DNA of 27,915 nucleotides from CALMNV01 sp035688975 (GTDB taxonomy: Bacteria; Actinomycetota; Actinomycetes; Actinomycetales; Dermatophilaceae), in assembly GCF_035688975.1 (NCBI RefSeq), contig NZ_DASSMH010000042.1:1-27915 (forward strand), written 5' to 3'. Both the position numbers and the translations under genes were made by a program. Below are positions 17,313 through 25,509 of this stretch, piece after piece. The first letter of the stretch is position 1. Every line of letters starts with the position of its first letter. A model generated the notes under the pieces. It saw only the letters and a program-made list of their open reading frames with translations, did no database searches and was not told the DNA's origin.

Positions 17313-18326
17313 ATGAACCAAGCCCTTGGCTCGCGGAACGCCGGCGAGACGGAGATTCTCGCGGCCGAGAACCTGCGAAAGACCTATGGGGACAGGGTGG
17401 CCCTCAAGGGGCTCACCTTCTCCCTCAAGGCGGGACGGGTGCTCGGCTTCCTGGGTCCGAACGGCGCCGGCAAGACCACCTCGATGCGGATCCTCACCAC
17501 GATCCTGCGGCCGTCGTCCGGTCACTTCGTCGTCGACGGCATCAGCTCGCGGCATCCCGAGGCCATCCGGCGCAGGATCGGGGTCCTGCCCGAGGGCCTG
17601 GGGTTTCCCAAGCAGCTCACAGCGACCGGATACCTGGCGTATTTCGCCCAGCTCTACGGTCGGCCGGCGGCTGAGGCACGACACGTCGCAGCGCGCCTGC
17701 TGGAGGATGTGGGGCTGCAGAACCGGGCCGAGTCCACCATCGGATCCTTCAGCCACGGCATGCGGCAACGGCTCGGCATCGCACGGGCGCTCGTCAACGA
17801 CCCGGCCGTGGTCTTTCTCGACGAACCCACCCTCGGCCTGGACCCCCGCGGACAGCGAGAGCTGCTGACCCTGATCCAGGGCATTGCTCGGGAGCGCAAC
17901 AAGGGGGTCATGTTGTGCAGCCATCTGCTGTCCGAGATCGAGGACGTCTGCGACGACGTGGTGATCATGAATGCCGGCGACGTCGTGGCGAAGGGCTCGG
18001 TCGCCGAGGTGGTCGGACAGGCGGACGCCAACCTGGACCATCGCGTCCGGATACGTGTGCCCGTCGGGTCGATCGCCGTGACCCGAGAGGTGCTCGACGC
18101 GGTCCCGGGCATCGCGGATGCCGCTCTCACCGAGGAGTCGTCGGGATGGCTCGCGGTGGAGCTCGCTGGTCCGGCGAACGGTTCCGGACCCGATGACGTG
18201 TCCCGGGTGAGGAACAGCATCCTCGACGCGCTCATCCGGGCGGACGTGCCCATCCTGGGCTTCGATGCCGGCGGCGGGCGGCTGCAGGACGTCTTCCTGA
18301 AGCTCACGGCGGTTGCCATCCCATGA
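17313..18326 (+). CDS. ABC transporter ATP-binding protein (ABC-2/NosF-like)
   Basis: Cytoplasmic ATPase that would drive the two following permeases. It has 337 residues. Walker A is GPNGAGKT (48-55), the signature is FSHGMRQRLGIA (146-157), Walker B is VVFLDEP (166-172) and the switch histidine is H204 in LCSHLLSE. About 100 residues after the core (from 240) form a C-terminal domain of the kind common in multidrug/NosF-type ATPases. ATG 17313 was chosen from the family N-terminus; the nearby AGG is too close to be a good ribosome binding site, so the exact start is uncertain. Its stop overlaps the first permease start (ATGA). The presence of a copper-type lipoprotein in the operon suggests a link to metalloprotein maturation or export, but the substrate is unknown. 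Confidence 0.9.
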   Translation: MNQALGSRNAGETEILAAENLRKTYGDRVALKGLTFSLKAGRVLGFLGPNGAGKTTSMRILTTILRPSSGHFVVDGISSRHPEAIRRRIGVLPEGLGFPKQLTATGYLAYFAQLYGRPAAEARHVAARLLEDVGLQNRAESTIGSFSHGMRQRLGIARALVNDPAVVFLDEPTLGLDPRGQRELLTLIQGIARERNKGVMLCSHLLSEIEDVCDDVVIMNAGDVVAKGSVAEVVGQADANLDHRVRIRVPVGSIAVTREVLDAVPGIADAALTEESSGWLAVELAGPANGSGPDDVSRVRNSILDALIRADVPILGFDAGGGRLQDVFLKLTAVAIP

Positions 18327-19144
18327 GCCAGCAGCTGTCGGTTGGCCACGCGGGCGTCCACGCGCCACGTCGAACCGCTCCTGCGTGGTGGCTCGTGTGC
18401 AAGCAGGAGTGCATCGAGATGTGGGCCGGGGGACGGATCCTCAGGTTCCTGGCGATCTACACCGTCCTGATGTCGGTCACGGCCTACCTGTTGGCCACGA
18501 ACAACGAGCTGAAGCTGGTGACGTTGAAGCAGACGGTCGTGGTCGCCGTCACGTCGGCCATGACCTTCGGGCTGTTCATCGGCCTGGTCATCGGCGCCGA
18601 GAGCATCAGCGGCGAGCGGGAGCGGGCAACCCTCGAGCCGCTGCTCCTCACACCGTCCGGCCACCGGCAGATCGTCGCCGGGAAGTTCCTTGCAGCGCTC
18701 ACGCCCTGGCCCGCCGCGCTGGTCCTGTCGGTGCCCTACGTGGCGACCCTGTCCCAAGGAGACCCGGTGGTGTGGCGAGCCCTGTTCTGGGGTTCGGTGA
18801 TGGGCAGTCTGCTGGCCACGGCGTTCGTCGGCTTCGGCATGCTGGTGAGCATCTGGACGGACTCGAGCCGGGTCAGTCTCTTCGTGTGCCTGCTGGTGTA
18901 TGCCGGGTCTCTGATCCCCGCGCAGCTGCCCACCGAGTTCCTCAACTCGTCTGGCGGAGTGCTCGTCTCGGCCGTCGATCCGGTGGAGTCCTCGAGCCTG
19001 CTCCTGACCAAGGTGCTGGCAGAGGGCCGGTCCGTGGCCGAGGTGTGGGTGTACCTCGTCGCCCCCGCCGTGCTGACCGTCCTCATCCTCTCGGTGCTCT
19101 TCGTCTACTCCGCACCGCGCCTGCGTCTGACGGCTGGGGGATGA
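18323..19144 (+). CDS. ABC-2 type permease, first copy
   Basis: Integral membrane subunit with 273 residues and about six hydrophobic segments (about 40-57, 72-92, 128-145, 155-178, 184-200, 243-263). A cytoplasmic loop after the second span carries GAESISGERERATLEPLLLTP, the conserved coupling motif of NosY-like ABC-2 permeases. It is clearly paralogous to the second permease: the segment from residue 91 to 187 is largely identical (for example GKFLAA..PWP and GFGMLVSIW). Start and ATPase stop overlap by ATGA. Two similar half-transporter subunits suggest a heterodimeric membrane channel. Confidence 0.88.
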   Translation: MSQQLSVGHAGVHAPRRTAPAWWLVCKQECIEMWAGGRILRFLAIYTVLMSVTAYLLATNNELKLVTLKQTVVVAVTSAMTFGLFIGLVIGAESISGERERATLEPLLLTPSGHRQIVAGKFLAALTPWPAALVLSVPYVATLSQGDPVVWRALFWGSVMGSLLATAFVGFGMLVSIWTDSSRVSLFVCLLVYAGSLIPAQLPTEFLNSSGGVLVSAVDPVESSSLLLTKVLAEGRSVAEVWVYLVAPAVLTVLILSVLFVYSAPRLRLTAGG

Positions 19145-19204
19145 CGGACCGCAGGCGACGGGCCAACCACAAGTGCAACAGGGACCACCCAGAGAGGCAT
19201 TGCG

Positions 19205-20632
19205 ATGAGCGTTGCGCATGACCACCTCGTCGAGCGGGTCGAGCGGCACGGCGTCGCCCCGCCCGTGTGGTGGCTGGTCTTCAGGCGCGAGTTCATCGAC
19301 CTGTGGACCGGAGGCCGGGTCCTGCTCCTGCTGATCCTCTTCAGTGTCGTGATGTCCGTGACGTCGGCTCTCAGGCAGATCGAGAGCGAGCTCAGCCTGA
19401 TCCCGCCGGTGGAGATGGCCTTTTTGACCATCCTCAGCGGCATCTCCTTCGGGCTCTTCGTCGGGATGGTCATCGGGGCGGACAGCATCAGCGGCGAGCG
19501 GGAGCGAGCGACCCTTGAGCCGCTCCTGCTGACCCCGGCACGACCACGGCAGATCGTCTTCGGCAAGTTCCTCGCGGCCATGTCACCGTGGCCCGTGACC
19601 TTCCTGCTCACCGTGCCGTACGTCGTCGTGCTGGCCCGCGGCGACGACAGCCTGCAACAAGGGTTGCTGCTGGGCGCCCTCCTCGGCGGGCTGCTCGCGA
19701 TGGCGTTCACCGGGTTCGGCATGCTGGTGAGCATCTGGGCCAAGTCGAACCGGGCCAGCCTCTTCGCCAGCCTGGTCGTCTACCTGGTCTTCCTGATCCC
19801 CACCCAGTGGCCGGGAAGTGCCCAGAAGGGCGACCTGGGCTACCTGATCCAGCAGTTCAACCCGCTCCAGGCGTCGAGCGAGTTCCTCGAGAAGGTTCTC
19901 GTCAACAACAGGACCGTGGCCGAGAAGATGCCCTACCTGATGGCCGCGATCTTCTCGGCGGTCGGCATCCTCGCCGTGGTCTTCCTGTATGCCGCGCCAC
20001 GGCTGCGGCTGGACGCGGAGGCCGGGCCGCCGCGCTCGGCGGCGTGGGGTCGGGTCGCGGGCGTCCTGCTCATCCTCGGCGCCACGGCGGCTCTCGTGTC
20101 GGTGCCGGCGCCCAGAGCGCAGGCGATGACCACCGCGTCGGGACAGGGCCTGCAGATCTCGACTGACCTGGGCTACAAGACGGTCAACGCGAGCGACGAG
20201 GTGGAGTTCAACACCGTGGTCATGAACGCCGGCTCGGAAGAGTCACCCCCGCTGAACGTCGCGATGAACATCGTGAAGACCGGCCAAGGGGATCCCGTCG
20301 ATCCCGAGGACTGGTCGCCTGAGCGGACCCAGCAGGTGGATCCTCTGGCCCCGGGTGAATCGAGTGAGCAGACGTGGACGGTCGAGGCCATCCTCGAGGG
20401 GGACTACATGGTCTACCTGACCGTGCTTCCCAAGCCCAGTGGCCCCAACGCGACGACGCAACCGGTCTCCAGCCCGGGGATCCACCTCACCGTGAAGGCC
20501 TTCGCCAAGAGCAACCCCGGGGGAGTGCTGCCCGTGGCGATCGGCACCCCGGTCGCCCTGATGCTCATCGCGCTCGTTCCACGCCTGCGCCGCCGCAAGG
20601 CCAAGGACGAAGCTGCCGATGGTGAGTTCTGA
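19205..20632 (+). CDS. ABC-2 permease fused to an extracytoplasmic domain
   Basis: A 475-residue protein. Residues 1-270 are a NosY-like ABC-2 permease, paralogous to the preceding gene, with GADSISGERERATLEPLLLTPA at 91-112. A further hydrophobic stretch (about 283-301) ending PAPRAQAM looks like an embedded signal-peptide or anchor segment. It is followed by about 130 residues with the look of a beta-sandwich of the CARDB/NEW3 kind (LQISTDLGYKTVNASDEVEFNTVVMNAGSE, then LAPGESSEQTWTV). A last span (about 440-458) and a basic tail (RLRRRKAKDE) follow, so the extra domain should face outside. ATG 19205 has GAGAGGC upstream. This arrangement is unlike its shorter partner permease and may be a fusion of two genes. 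Confidence 0.85.
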   Translation: MSVAHDHLVERVERHGVAPPVWWLVFRREFIDLWTGGRVLLLLILFSVVMSVTSALRQIESELSLIPPVEMAFLTILSGISFGLFVGMVIGADSISGERERATLEPLLLTPARPRQIVFGKFLAAMSPWPVTFLLTVPYVVVLARGDDSLQQGLLLGALLGGLLAMAFTGFGMLVSIWAKSNRASLFASLVVYLVFLIPTQWPGSAQKGDLGYLIQQFNPLQASSEFLEKVLVNNRTVAEKMPYLMAAIFSAVGILAVVFLYAAPRLRLDAEAGPPRSAAWGRVAGVLLILGATAALVSVPAPRAQAMTTASGQGLQISTDLGYKTVNASDEVEFNTVVMNAGSEESPPLNVAMNIVKTGQGDPVDPEDWSPERTQQVDPLAPGESSEQTWTVEAILEGDYMVYLTVLPKPSGPNATTQPVSSPGIHLTVKAFAKSNPGGVLPVAIGTPVALMLIALVPRLRRRKAKDEAADGEF

Positions 20633-20659
20633 CGCTGCGACGAAGGATGGAGCACAGCC

Positions 20660-21322
20660 ATGAGCAGGACCATGCAGGCGCGTGACGCCGCCGGGGGCGC
20701 GTCTTCCTGGACGGATGCCCGGAGCCTGACGCGACGGCGTTTCCACCGCGTGATGGGCCTCGGAGTCTGCAGCGCCCTGCTCGCGGCATGTAGCGATGCC
20801 GGCAAGCCGAACGCCGCCCCGTCGAGCGGGGCGGCGTCGAGCAGGACGGCGTCGAGCGCGGCGTCGACCTCCACCGGCCCGGACCCGGACGAAGTCGGAA
20901 CAGCGACGCTGGACCCGGGCGCCAGCGCTCCGGTCGCCGCAGGGGTCGTGAAGCTGGAGGTGGGCAGCGCCAGTGGGGCCAGGGAGTTCCGGTACGACAA
21001 GGGCACGCTCGAGGCGCCGGTGGGCTCCAAGATCAGGCTGAAGTTCTCCAACCACACGGACCCCAAGGACGAGGTCGGCCACAACTGGGTGCTCGTCAAG
21101 GCCGGCCAGGAGAGCCGCGTCGTGGCCAGCGGCCAGGCTGCCGGTGACGACAAGGACTGGTTGGACGTGCACGACCCCGCCATCGTCGCGCACACCCGCC
21201 TGATCGAGGGAGGCCAGAGCAACACGATCACCTTCACCGCCCCCGCGGGCACCTACACCTACCTGTGCACCTTCCCCCAGCACTTCGCGGCGGGCGAGAA
21301 GGGCACGCTCGTCATCAAGTAG
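20660..21322 (+). CDS. Azurin-like cupredoxin lipoprotein with Tat-type signal
   Basis: Predicted exported copper protein anchored to the outer face of the membrane. The 220 residues begin with a twin-arginine motif TRRRFHR (24-30), a hydrophobic core and lipobox LLAAC with C44 as lipidation site. A Ser/Ala-rich linker (50-75) leads to a plastocyanin/azurin-type domain (about 95-220). Copper ligands by similarity to azurin are H141 in VGHNWVLV, C203 and H208 in YLCTFPQHF. The usual axial Met is missing; alignment places E213 (AAGEKGTLVIK) near that position. The DKDWLDVHDPAIVAHTRLIEGG stretch strongly resembles azurin. It follows the permease gene by 27 bp, so it is likely the last gene of the ABC operon. 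An electron-transfer or copper-handling role is inferred. Confidence 0.88.
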   Translation: MSRTMQARDAAGGASSWTDARSLTRRRFHRVMGLGVCSALLAACSDAGKPNAAPSSGAASSRTASSAASTSTGPDPDEVGTATLDPGASAPVAAGVVKLEVGSASGAREFRYDKGTLEAPVGSKIRLKFSNHTDPKDEVGHNWVLVKAGQESRVVASGQAAGDDKDWLDVHDPAIVAHTRLIEGGQSNTITFTAPAGTYTYLCTFPQHFAAGEKGTLVIK

Positions 21323-21388
21323 GGGCCGAAGCGATCGGAAGCGGCCGGTCGAGCCTTGCCGGCGGGCGCGTCCGGCAGACTGAGCGGC

Positions 21389-22261
21389 ATGAAGCTGCCC
21401 TTTCGCCTGCTCAACGTCTTCTCGATCGAGGGCGAGCCCTTCTCGGGCAACCCGCTCTGCGTCATCACGGAGGCCGCCAGCGTCACCGAGGCGGACATGC
21501 AGTCCTGGGCTCGGCAGTTCAACCTCAGCGAGTCCACCTTCGTCACGGCCTTCGACGTGCGGTCGGCCGCGGCGGCCGTCCGGATCTTCACGCCGGCGCA
21601 CGAGATGCCGTTCGCGGGGCACCCGACCCTGGGCACGGCATACGTCGTGGCCGAGGCGATCGGGACCCTGACCGGTGAGCACCTCGACCGGGTCACCCTC
21701 CACCTGCCCGCGGGGCCCATCCCGGTCACGCGGGAGGGCTTGCGGTGGGTGCTCCAGTCCCGGCCCCCGACCGCCCGCGACGTCACTGCCTCGCCCGCGC
21801 AGCTCGCCGAGGCGCTCGGGCTGTCGCCGGACCAGCTCGTGCCGGGTGCCGCTCGCTGGATCGACTGCGGCGTCGAGCAGCTCATCGTCCAGCTGCGGGA
21901 CAGCGAGGCCGTGCGCGCCTGCCGACCGACGCACGACGGGTTGACCGCCTCAGCCATGCCGGCCCACGGCAACCCGCAGGTCTACGTCTGGGCCGAGACC
22001 GGCCCGCAGACCGCGGAGGCCCGGTTCTACTTCACCCAGGACGACGCCGTGCTCGAGGACCCGGCCACCGGGTCGGCCTGCGCCAACCTCGGCGGGTGGT
22101 TCGTCACGTCGGGGCGCCGAGACGTCCACCTCGAGGTCTCGCAGGGGACCGCGGTCGGCCGCCCGTCCCGCCTGTCGCTCAGGGTCACGGGCGAGGGGGA
22201 CATCCTGGTCGGCGGCCGCGTCCGTGAGGTCGGGGCCGGACACCTCACCGCTGGGCACTGA
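21389..22261 (+). CDS. PhzF-family isomerase/epimerase
   Basis: Member of the PhzF family, related in fold to diaminopimelate epimerase. PhzF itself isomerises dihydro-hydroxyanthranilate in phenazine synthesis, but most members, including lone genes like this, have unknown substrates. It has 290 residues. It starts MKLPFRLLNVFSIEGEPFSGNPLCVI. The active-site glutamate is E48 in FNLSESTFV. HEMPFAGHPTLGTAYV and the second-half DPATGSACANLGGWF are hallmark motifs. No phenazine genes are near. ATG 21389 was chosen at the family N-terminus; a good ribosome binding site is not visible. The DUF1697 gene starts 19 nt after its stop and may be co-transcribed. Confidence 0.9.
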   Translation: MKLPFRLLNVFSIEGEPFSGNPLCVITEAASVTEADMQSWARQFNLSESTFVTAFDVRSAAAAVRIFTPAHEMPFAGHPTLGTAYVVAEAIGTLTGEHLDRVTLHLPAGPIPVTREGLRWVLQSRPPTARDVTASPAQLAEALGLSPDQLVPGAARWIDCGVEQLIVQLRDSEAVRACRPTHDGLTASAMPAHGNPQVYVWAETGPQTAEARFYFTQDDAVLEDPATGSACANLGGWFVTSGRRDVHLEVSQGTAVGRPSRLSLRVTGEGDILVGGRVREVGAGHLTAGH

Positions 22262-22280
22262 GGCGAGGAGCGAGGCCCCC

Positions 22281-22817
22281 GTGCCGGCATACGTCGCCTT
22301 CCTGCGGGCCGTCAACGTGCGGCCCCGGTGGGTCAAGATGGACCAGCTGCGCGCCCTGCTCCAGGAGCACGGCTTCGGCGACGTGCAGACGCACATCCAG
22401 AGCGGCAACGTGCGGGTGACGACGCCGACACGCACCGCCGCGAAGGTCGAGGCGACCCTGAGCGAGCTCATCTCCAGCACGTTCGGCTTCGAGGTGCCGG
22501 TCATCGCACGGACCCCGGTCGAGCTCCGCGACCTGGCGACGGCCGTGGACGCGCTCCCGTCACCGCTCGGGGCTGCCGCCCGCCTCTACGTCGTCTTCGT
22601 CCGCGGCCCGCTCGGCGACACCACGGTGAAGCAGGTCAACGCCTGGTCCGAGCCGGGGGAGCGGGCGCTCGTGGTGGGCCGGGACATCGCGCTCTGGATC
22701 GACAGGGGCTTCCACGAGGCGAGGTTCCCGACGGCCCCCCTGTGGCGCTCCACCCCGGCCGTCACGACCGCGCGAGACATCAAGGTGGTGCGGGCGCTCG
22801 TGGAGAAGTGGTGCTGA
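22281..22817 (+). CDS. DUF1697 family protein
   Basis: Cytosolic protein of unknown function with 178 residues, typical for DUF1697. Characteristic stretches are YVAFLRAVNVRPRWVKMDQLRALLQEHGFGDVQTHIQSGNVRV near the N-terminus and VVGRDIALWIDRGFHEARF towards the C-terminus. In most family members the first motif reads LRGINVGG; here it is LRAVNVRP. GTG 22281 is supported by GAGGAG at 22265-22270. It may be co-transcribed with the PhzF-like gene and is convergent with the RNA methyltransferase gene. Confidence 0.88.
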   Translation: MPAYVAFLRAVNVRPRWVKMDQLRALLQEHGFGDVQTHIQSGNVRVTTPTRTAAKVEATLSELISSTFGFEVPVIARTPVELRDLATAVDALPSPLGAAARLYVVFVRGPLGDTTVKQVNAWSEPGERALVVGRDIALWIDRGFHEARFPTAPLWRSTPAVTTARDIKVVRALVEKWC

Positions 22818-22844
22818 CCGCGCCGGACGGGCGCGAGACGCGGC

Positions 22845-23627
22845 TCAGGCCCGGGAGCGGCGGACGAGCTCGAAGCAGACGACGGCCGCCGCGGCGGAGA
22901 CGTTGAGCGACTCGACGCCCGAGGCCATCGGCACCCTCACCCACGTGTCCACGAGCGCGGCGACGTCCGGTCCGAGCCCGGCGGTCTCGCTCCCGAGCAC
23001 GAAGGCGACAGGCTGCGGCAGGCGGGCCGTGAAGAGGTCGGTGTCGCCTCCGGCATCGAGGCCGATCACCGCAAAGCCATGGTCCTTGAGCGCGGCGACG
23101 GCCTCGTGGGCGGTGTACGCCTTGAGGATGGGCGCTCGGAAGGCCACACCGGCGGAGGCCTTGACCACGAGCGGGTCGAGCGAGGCCACCCCGCGCCGGG
23201 GCACGACGATGCCGTCGATGCCCGCCGCGGTGGCCGAGCGCAGGATCATCCCGACGTTGGCCGGTGTCGTGATGCCGTCCAGGACGATGACGGTCCGCAG
23301 CCCCGGCTGGCCCAGCGCCGTCTCCAGGGGCAGCATCCGGGGGGCGATGACGTCGGCGAAGACCCCCTGGTCCTGGCGGCCGTTGCCGGCGAGCTTCTTG
23401 ACGCGCTCGGCACTCGCGTGCTGCACCGCCACGCCGCGGCGGCGCGCGGACTGCTCGATCTCCCGGATGCCGGGTCCCCGGGCGCCCTCGGCGATGACGA
23501 CCTTGTCGACGTGCAGCTGTGGGTCGGAGAGGACCTCGAGGACCGGGTTGCGCCCGTAGACGGTGATGAAGCGGTCCTTCGGACTGGTCTCGGAGGCCAC
23601 GGGCACAGGATGACATACGGGAATCAC
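22845..23627 (-). CDS. TrmH/SpoU-family RNA 2'-O-methyltransferase
   Basis: Predicted S-adenosylmethionine-dependent rRNA or tRNA ribose methyltransferase with the knotted SPOUT fold. Up to 260 residues. The N-terminal substrate-binding domain reads VYGRNPVLEVLSDPQLHVDKVVIAEGARGPGIREIE. The three SpoU motifs are DGITTPANVGMILRSA, FVLGSETAGLGPDV and GVESLNVSAAAAV. The target nucleotide cannot be told from sequence. The GTG at 23627 is the furthest upstream start; GTG codons at 23606 and 23600 are equally possible because none has a clear ribosome binding site. It is divergent from the flavin monooxygenase gene. Confidence 0.9.
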   Translation of the reverse strand: MIPVCHPVPVASETSPKDRFITVYGRNPVLEVLSDPQLHVDKVVIAEGARGPGIREIEQSARRRGVAVQHASAERVKKLAGNGRQDQGVFADVIAPRMLPLETALGQPGLRTVIVLDGITTPANVGMILRSATAAGIDGIVVPRRGVASLDPLVVKASAGVAFRAPILKAYTAHEAVAALKDHGFAVIGLDAGGDTDLFTARLPQPVAFVLGSETAGLGPDVAALVDTWVRVPMASGVESLNVSAAAAVVCFELVRRSRA

Positions 23628-23655
23628 ACGGGAATGCGCAGGAGGGCGGACCCGT

Positions 23656-23675
23656 TAGAGTGATTGAACCGTCAA
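23656..23675 (+). promoter_or_regulatory. Putative -10 and inverted-repeat operator of the CE1758-like operon
   Basis: TAGAGT (23656-23661) fits a -10 element. It is followed by TTGAACCGTCAA (23664-23675), an inverted TTGA/TCAA repeat with a 4-nt spacer that covers the likely transcription start. A repressor bound there would block the monooxygenase operon. No regulator gene is adjacent. Confidence 0.4.
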
Positions 23676-23687
23676 CCAAGGAGCGAC

Positions 23688-24830
23688 ATGCAGTTCGGGA
23701 TCTTCACCGTCGGCGACGTCACCACCGACCCGACGACGGGGCGCACCCCCACGGAGCACGAGCGGATCAAGGCGACCATCGCCATCGCCAAGAAGGCCGA
23801 GGAGGTCGGCCTCGACGTCTTCGCCACCGGCGAGCACCACAACCCGCCTTTCATCCCCTCCGCCCCGACCACGACGCTGGCCTACATCGCCGCGCAGACG
23901 GAGCGGATCATCCTCTCGACATCGACGACGCTCATCACGACGACGGACCCGGTGCGGATCGCCGAGGACTACGCCACGCTCCAGCACCTCGCTGACGGCC
24001 GAGTGGACCTCATGATGGGCCGCGGCAACACCGGCCCGGTCTACCCGTGGTTCGGCAAGGACATCCGAGACGGCGTCCCGCTCGCCATCGAGAACTACGC
24101 CCTGCTGCACCGGCTGTGGCGCGAGGACGTCGTCGACTGGCAGGGCCGCTTCCGCACGCCGCTCCAGGGCTTCACGGCCACCCCCCGCCCGCTCGACGGC
24201 ATACCGCCCTTCGTCTGGCACGGCTCCATCCGCACCCCCGAGATCGCCGAGCAGGCCGCGTACTACGGCGACGGCTTCTTCGCCAACCACATCTTCTGGC
24301 CCGCCAGTCACACGGCGCAGATGGTGGGGCTCTACCGCCGGCGGTTCGAGCACTACGGGCACGGCGGCGCCGACCAGGCCATCGTCGGCCTCGGCGGACA
24401 GGTCTTCATGCGCAAGAACAGCCAGGACGCGGTGCGCGAGTTCCGACCCTACTTCGACAATGCGCCCGTCTACGGCCACGGCCCGAGCCTGGAGGACTTC
24501 ACCGCGCAGACGCCCCTCACGGTCGGCAGCCCGCAGGAGGTGATCGAGCGCACCCTCGGCTTCCGCGAGTATGCCGGTGACTACCAGCGACAGCTGTGGC
24601 TGATGGACCATGCGGGGCTTCCGCTCAAGACGGTCCTCGAGCAGCTCGACCTCCTCGGTGAGGAGGTTGTGCCGGTGCTGCGCAAGGAGTTCGCGGCGCT
24701 CAAGCCGGCACACGTGCCGGACGCCCCCACGCACCAGAGCCTCCTCACCGCCGCCGGCGGCCCGGTGGCAAGCGTGGTCTCCGGTGTCGACGACGTCACC
24801 GGCGCCTCGCCGGAGGTGGCGCCGCGATGA
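23688..24830 (+). CDS. Luciferase-like FMN-dependent monooxygenase, CE1758 family
   Basis: Flavin-dependent oxidoreductase of the bacterial luciferase-like (LLM) class, a cytosolic TIM-barrel enzyme that uses reduced FMN and oxygen; substrate unknown. It has 380 residues. It starts MQFGIFTVGDVTTDP and shows GLDVFATGEHHN (41-52), STTLITTTDPVRIAEDYATLQHLADGRVDLMMGRG and LTVGSPQEVIERTLGFREYAGDYQRQLWLMDHAGLP. ATG 23688 has AAGGAG 4 nt upstream. Its stop overlaps the start of the FMN reductase gene (ATGA), matching the known CE1758/CE1759 two-gene arrangement, where the partner presumably supplies reduced flavin. Confidence 0.9.
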   Translation: MQFGIFTVGDVTTDPTTGRTPTEHERIKATIAIAKKAEEVGLDVFATGEHHNPPFIPSAPTTTLAYIAAQTERIILSTSTTLITTTDPVRIAEDYATLQHLADGRVDLMMGRGNTGPVYPWFGKDIRDGVPLAIENYALLHRLWREDVVDWQGRFRTPLQGFTATPRPLDGIPPFVWHGSIRTPEIAEQAAYYGDGFFANHIFWPASHTAQMVGLYRRRFEHYGHGGADQAIVGLGGQVFMRKNSQDAVREFRPYFDNAPVYGHGPSLEDFTAQTPLTVGSPQEVIERTLGFREYAGDYQRQLWLMDHAGLPLKTVLEQLDLLGEEVVPVLRKEFAALKPAHVPDAPTHQSLLTAAGGPVASVVSGVDDVTGASPEVAPR

Positions 24831-25444
24831 GCACGGTCCGGATCGCCGTTCTCACCGCCGGGATCACCCGGCCCTCCTCGACGCGTCTCCTCGCCGACCG
24901 CCTCACCGAGGCGACGGTGCGCGGGCTCGGCGCGCAGCGCGACGCGGTCGTGGACGTCGTCGAGGTCCGGGACATCGCCCATGACCTGACCAACAACGTC
25001 CTCACCGGGTTCGCCTCGCCGGCGTTGCAGGAGCGGATCGACGCCATCACCGCCGCGGATGCGCTGATCGTCTCGACACCGGTCTACGCCGCTTCCTACA
25101 GCGGCCTGTTCAAGATGCTCGTCGACGTGCTGCCCCAGGACTCGCTCCGCGACACACCCGTCCTGCTCGGCGCCACGGGAGGCACCTCGCGGCATTCGCT
25201 CGCCATCGACCACGCCCTGCGACCGCTTTTCGCACACCTCGGGGCGCTCGTCGCCCCCGTGGGCGTCTTCGCCGCGTCGGAGGACTGGGGCAGCGTCGAG
25301 GCCGGCCAACTGGGAGTGCGGATCGAGCGGGCCGGCTCGCAGTTCGCGCGGCTGGTGACCGGCGCGGCGCCCGCCCCGCCGGTCGACCCCTTTTCGGACG
25401 TGACGCCGTTCGAGGCGCTCCTCGCCGACGCCTCGCGCCGCTGA
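24827..25444 (+). CDS. FMN reductase, CE1759 family
   Basis: NAD(P)H-dependent FMN reductase of the flavodoxin-like fold, predicted to feed reduced FMN to the adjacent monooxygenase. It has 205 residues. It begins VRIAVLTAGITRPSSTRLLADRLTEAT, the phosphate-binding loop region. STPVYAASYSGLFKMLVDVLP and LLGATGGTSRHSLAIDHALRPLFAHLGA are typical of the family. The C-terminal FSDVTPFEALLADASRR is also typical of the CE1759 group. The ATG overlaps the monooxygenase stop, so translation is likely coupled. The assignment as a pair with CE1758 is from family knowledge; activity is inferred. Confidence 0.9.
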   Translation: MSTVRIAVLTAGITRPSSTRLLADRLTEATVRGLGAQRDAVVDVVEVRDIAHDLTNNVLTGFASPALQERIDAITAADALIVSTPVYAASYSGLFKMLVDVLPQDSLRDTPVLLGATGGTSRHSLAIDHALRPLFAHLGALVAPVGVFAASEDWGSVEAGQLGVRIERAGSQFARLVTGAAPAPPVDPFSDVTPFEALLADASRR

Positions 25445-25509
25445 GCGGCTCTGACCAGTCGGCCAGCGTGTGCCGGTCGGCGGCGCCCGGGGCGGGCCAT
25501 GCTGGTCGG

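Noticed and set aside
16143..18368. A 741-codon open frame on the minus strand
   Set aside because: Antisense to rnz and the ABC ATPase gene; open only because of high third-position GC.
21389..22261. Phenazine biosynthesis locus
   Set aside because: Only a lone PhzF-family gene is present; no phzA-G partners are in the window.
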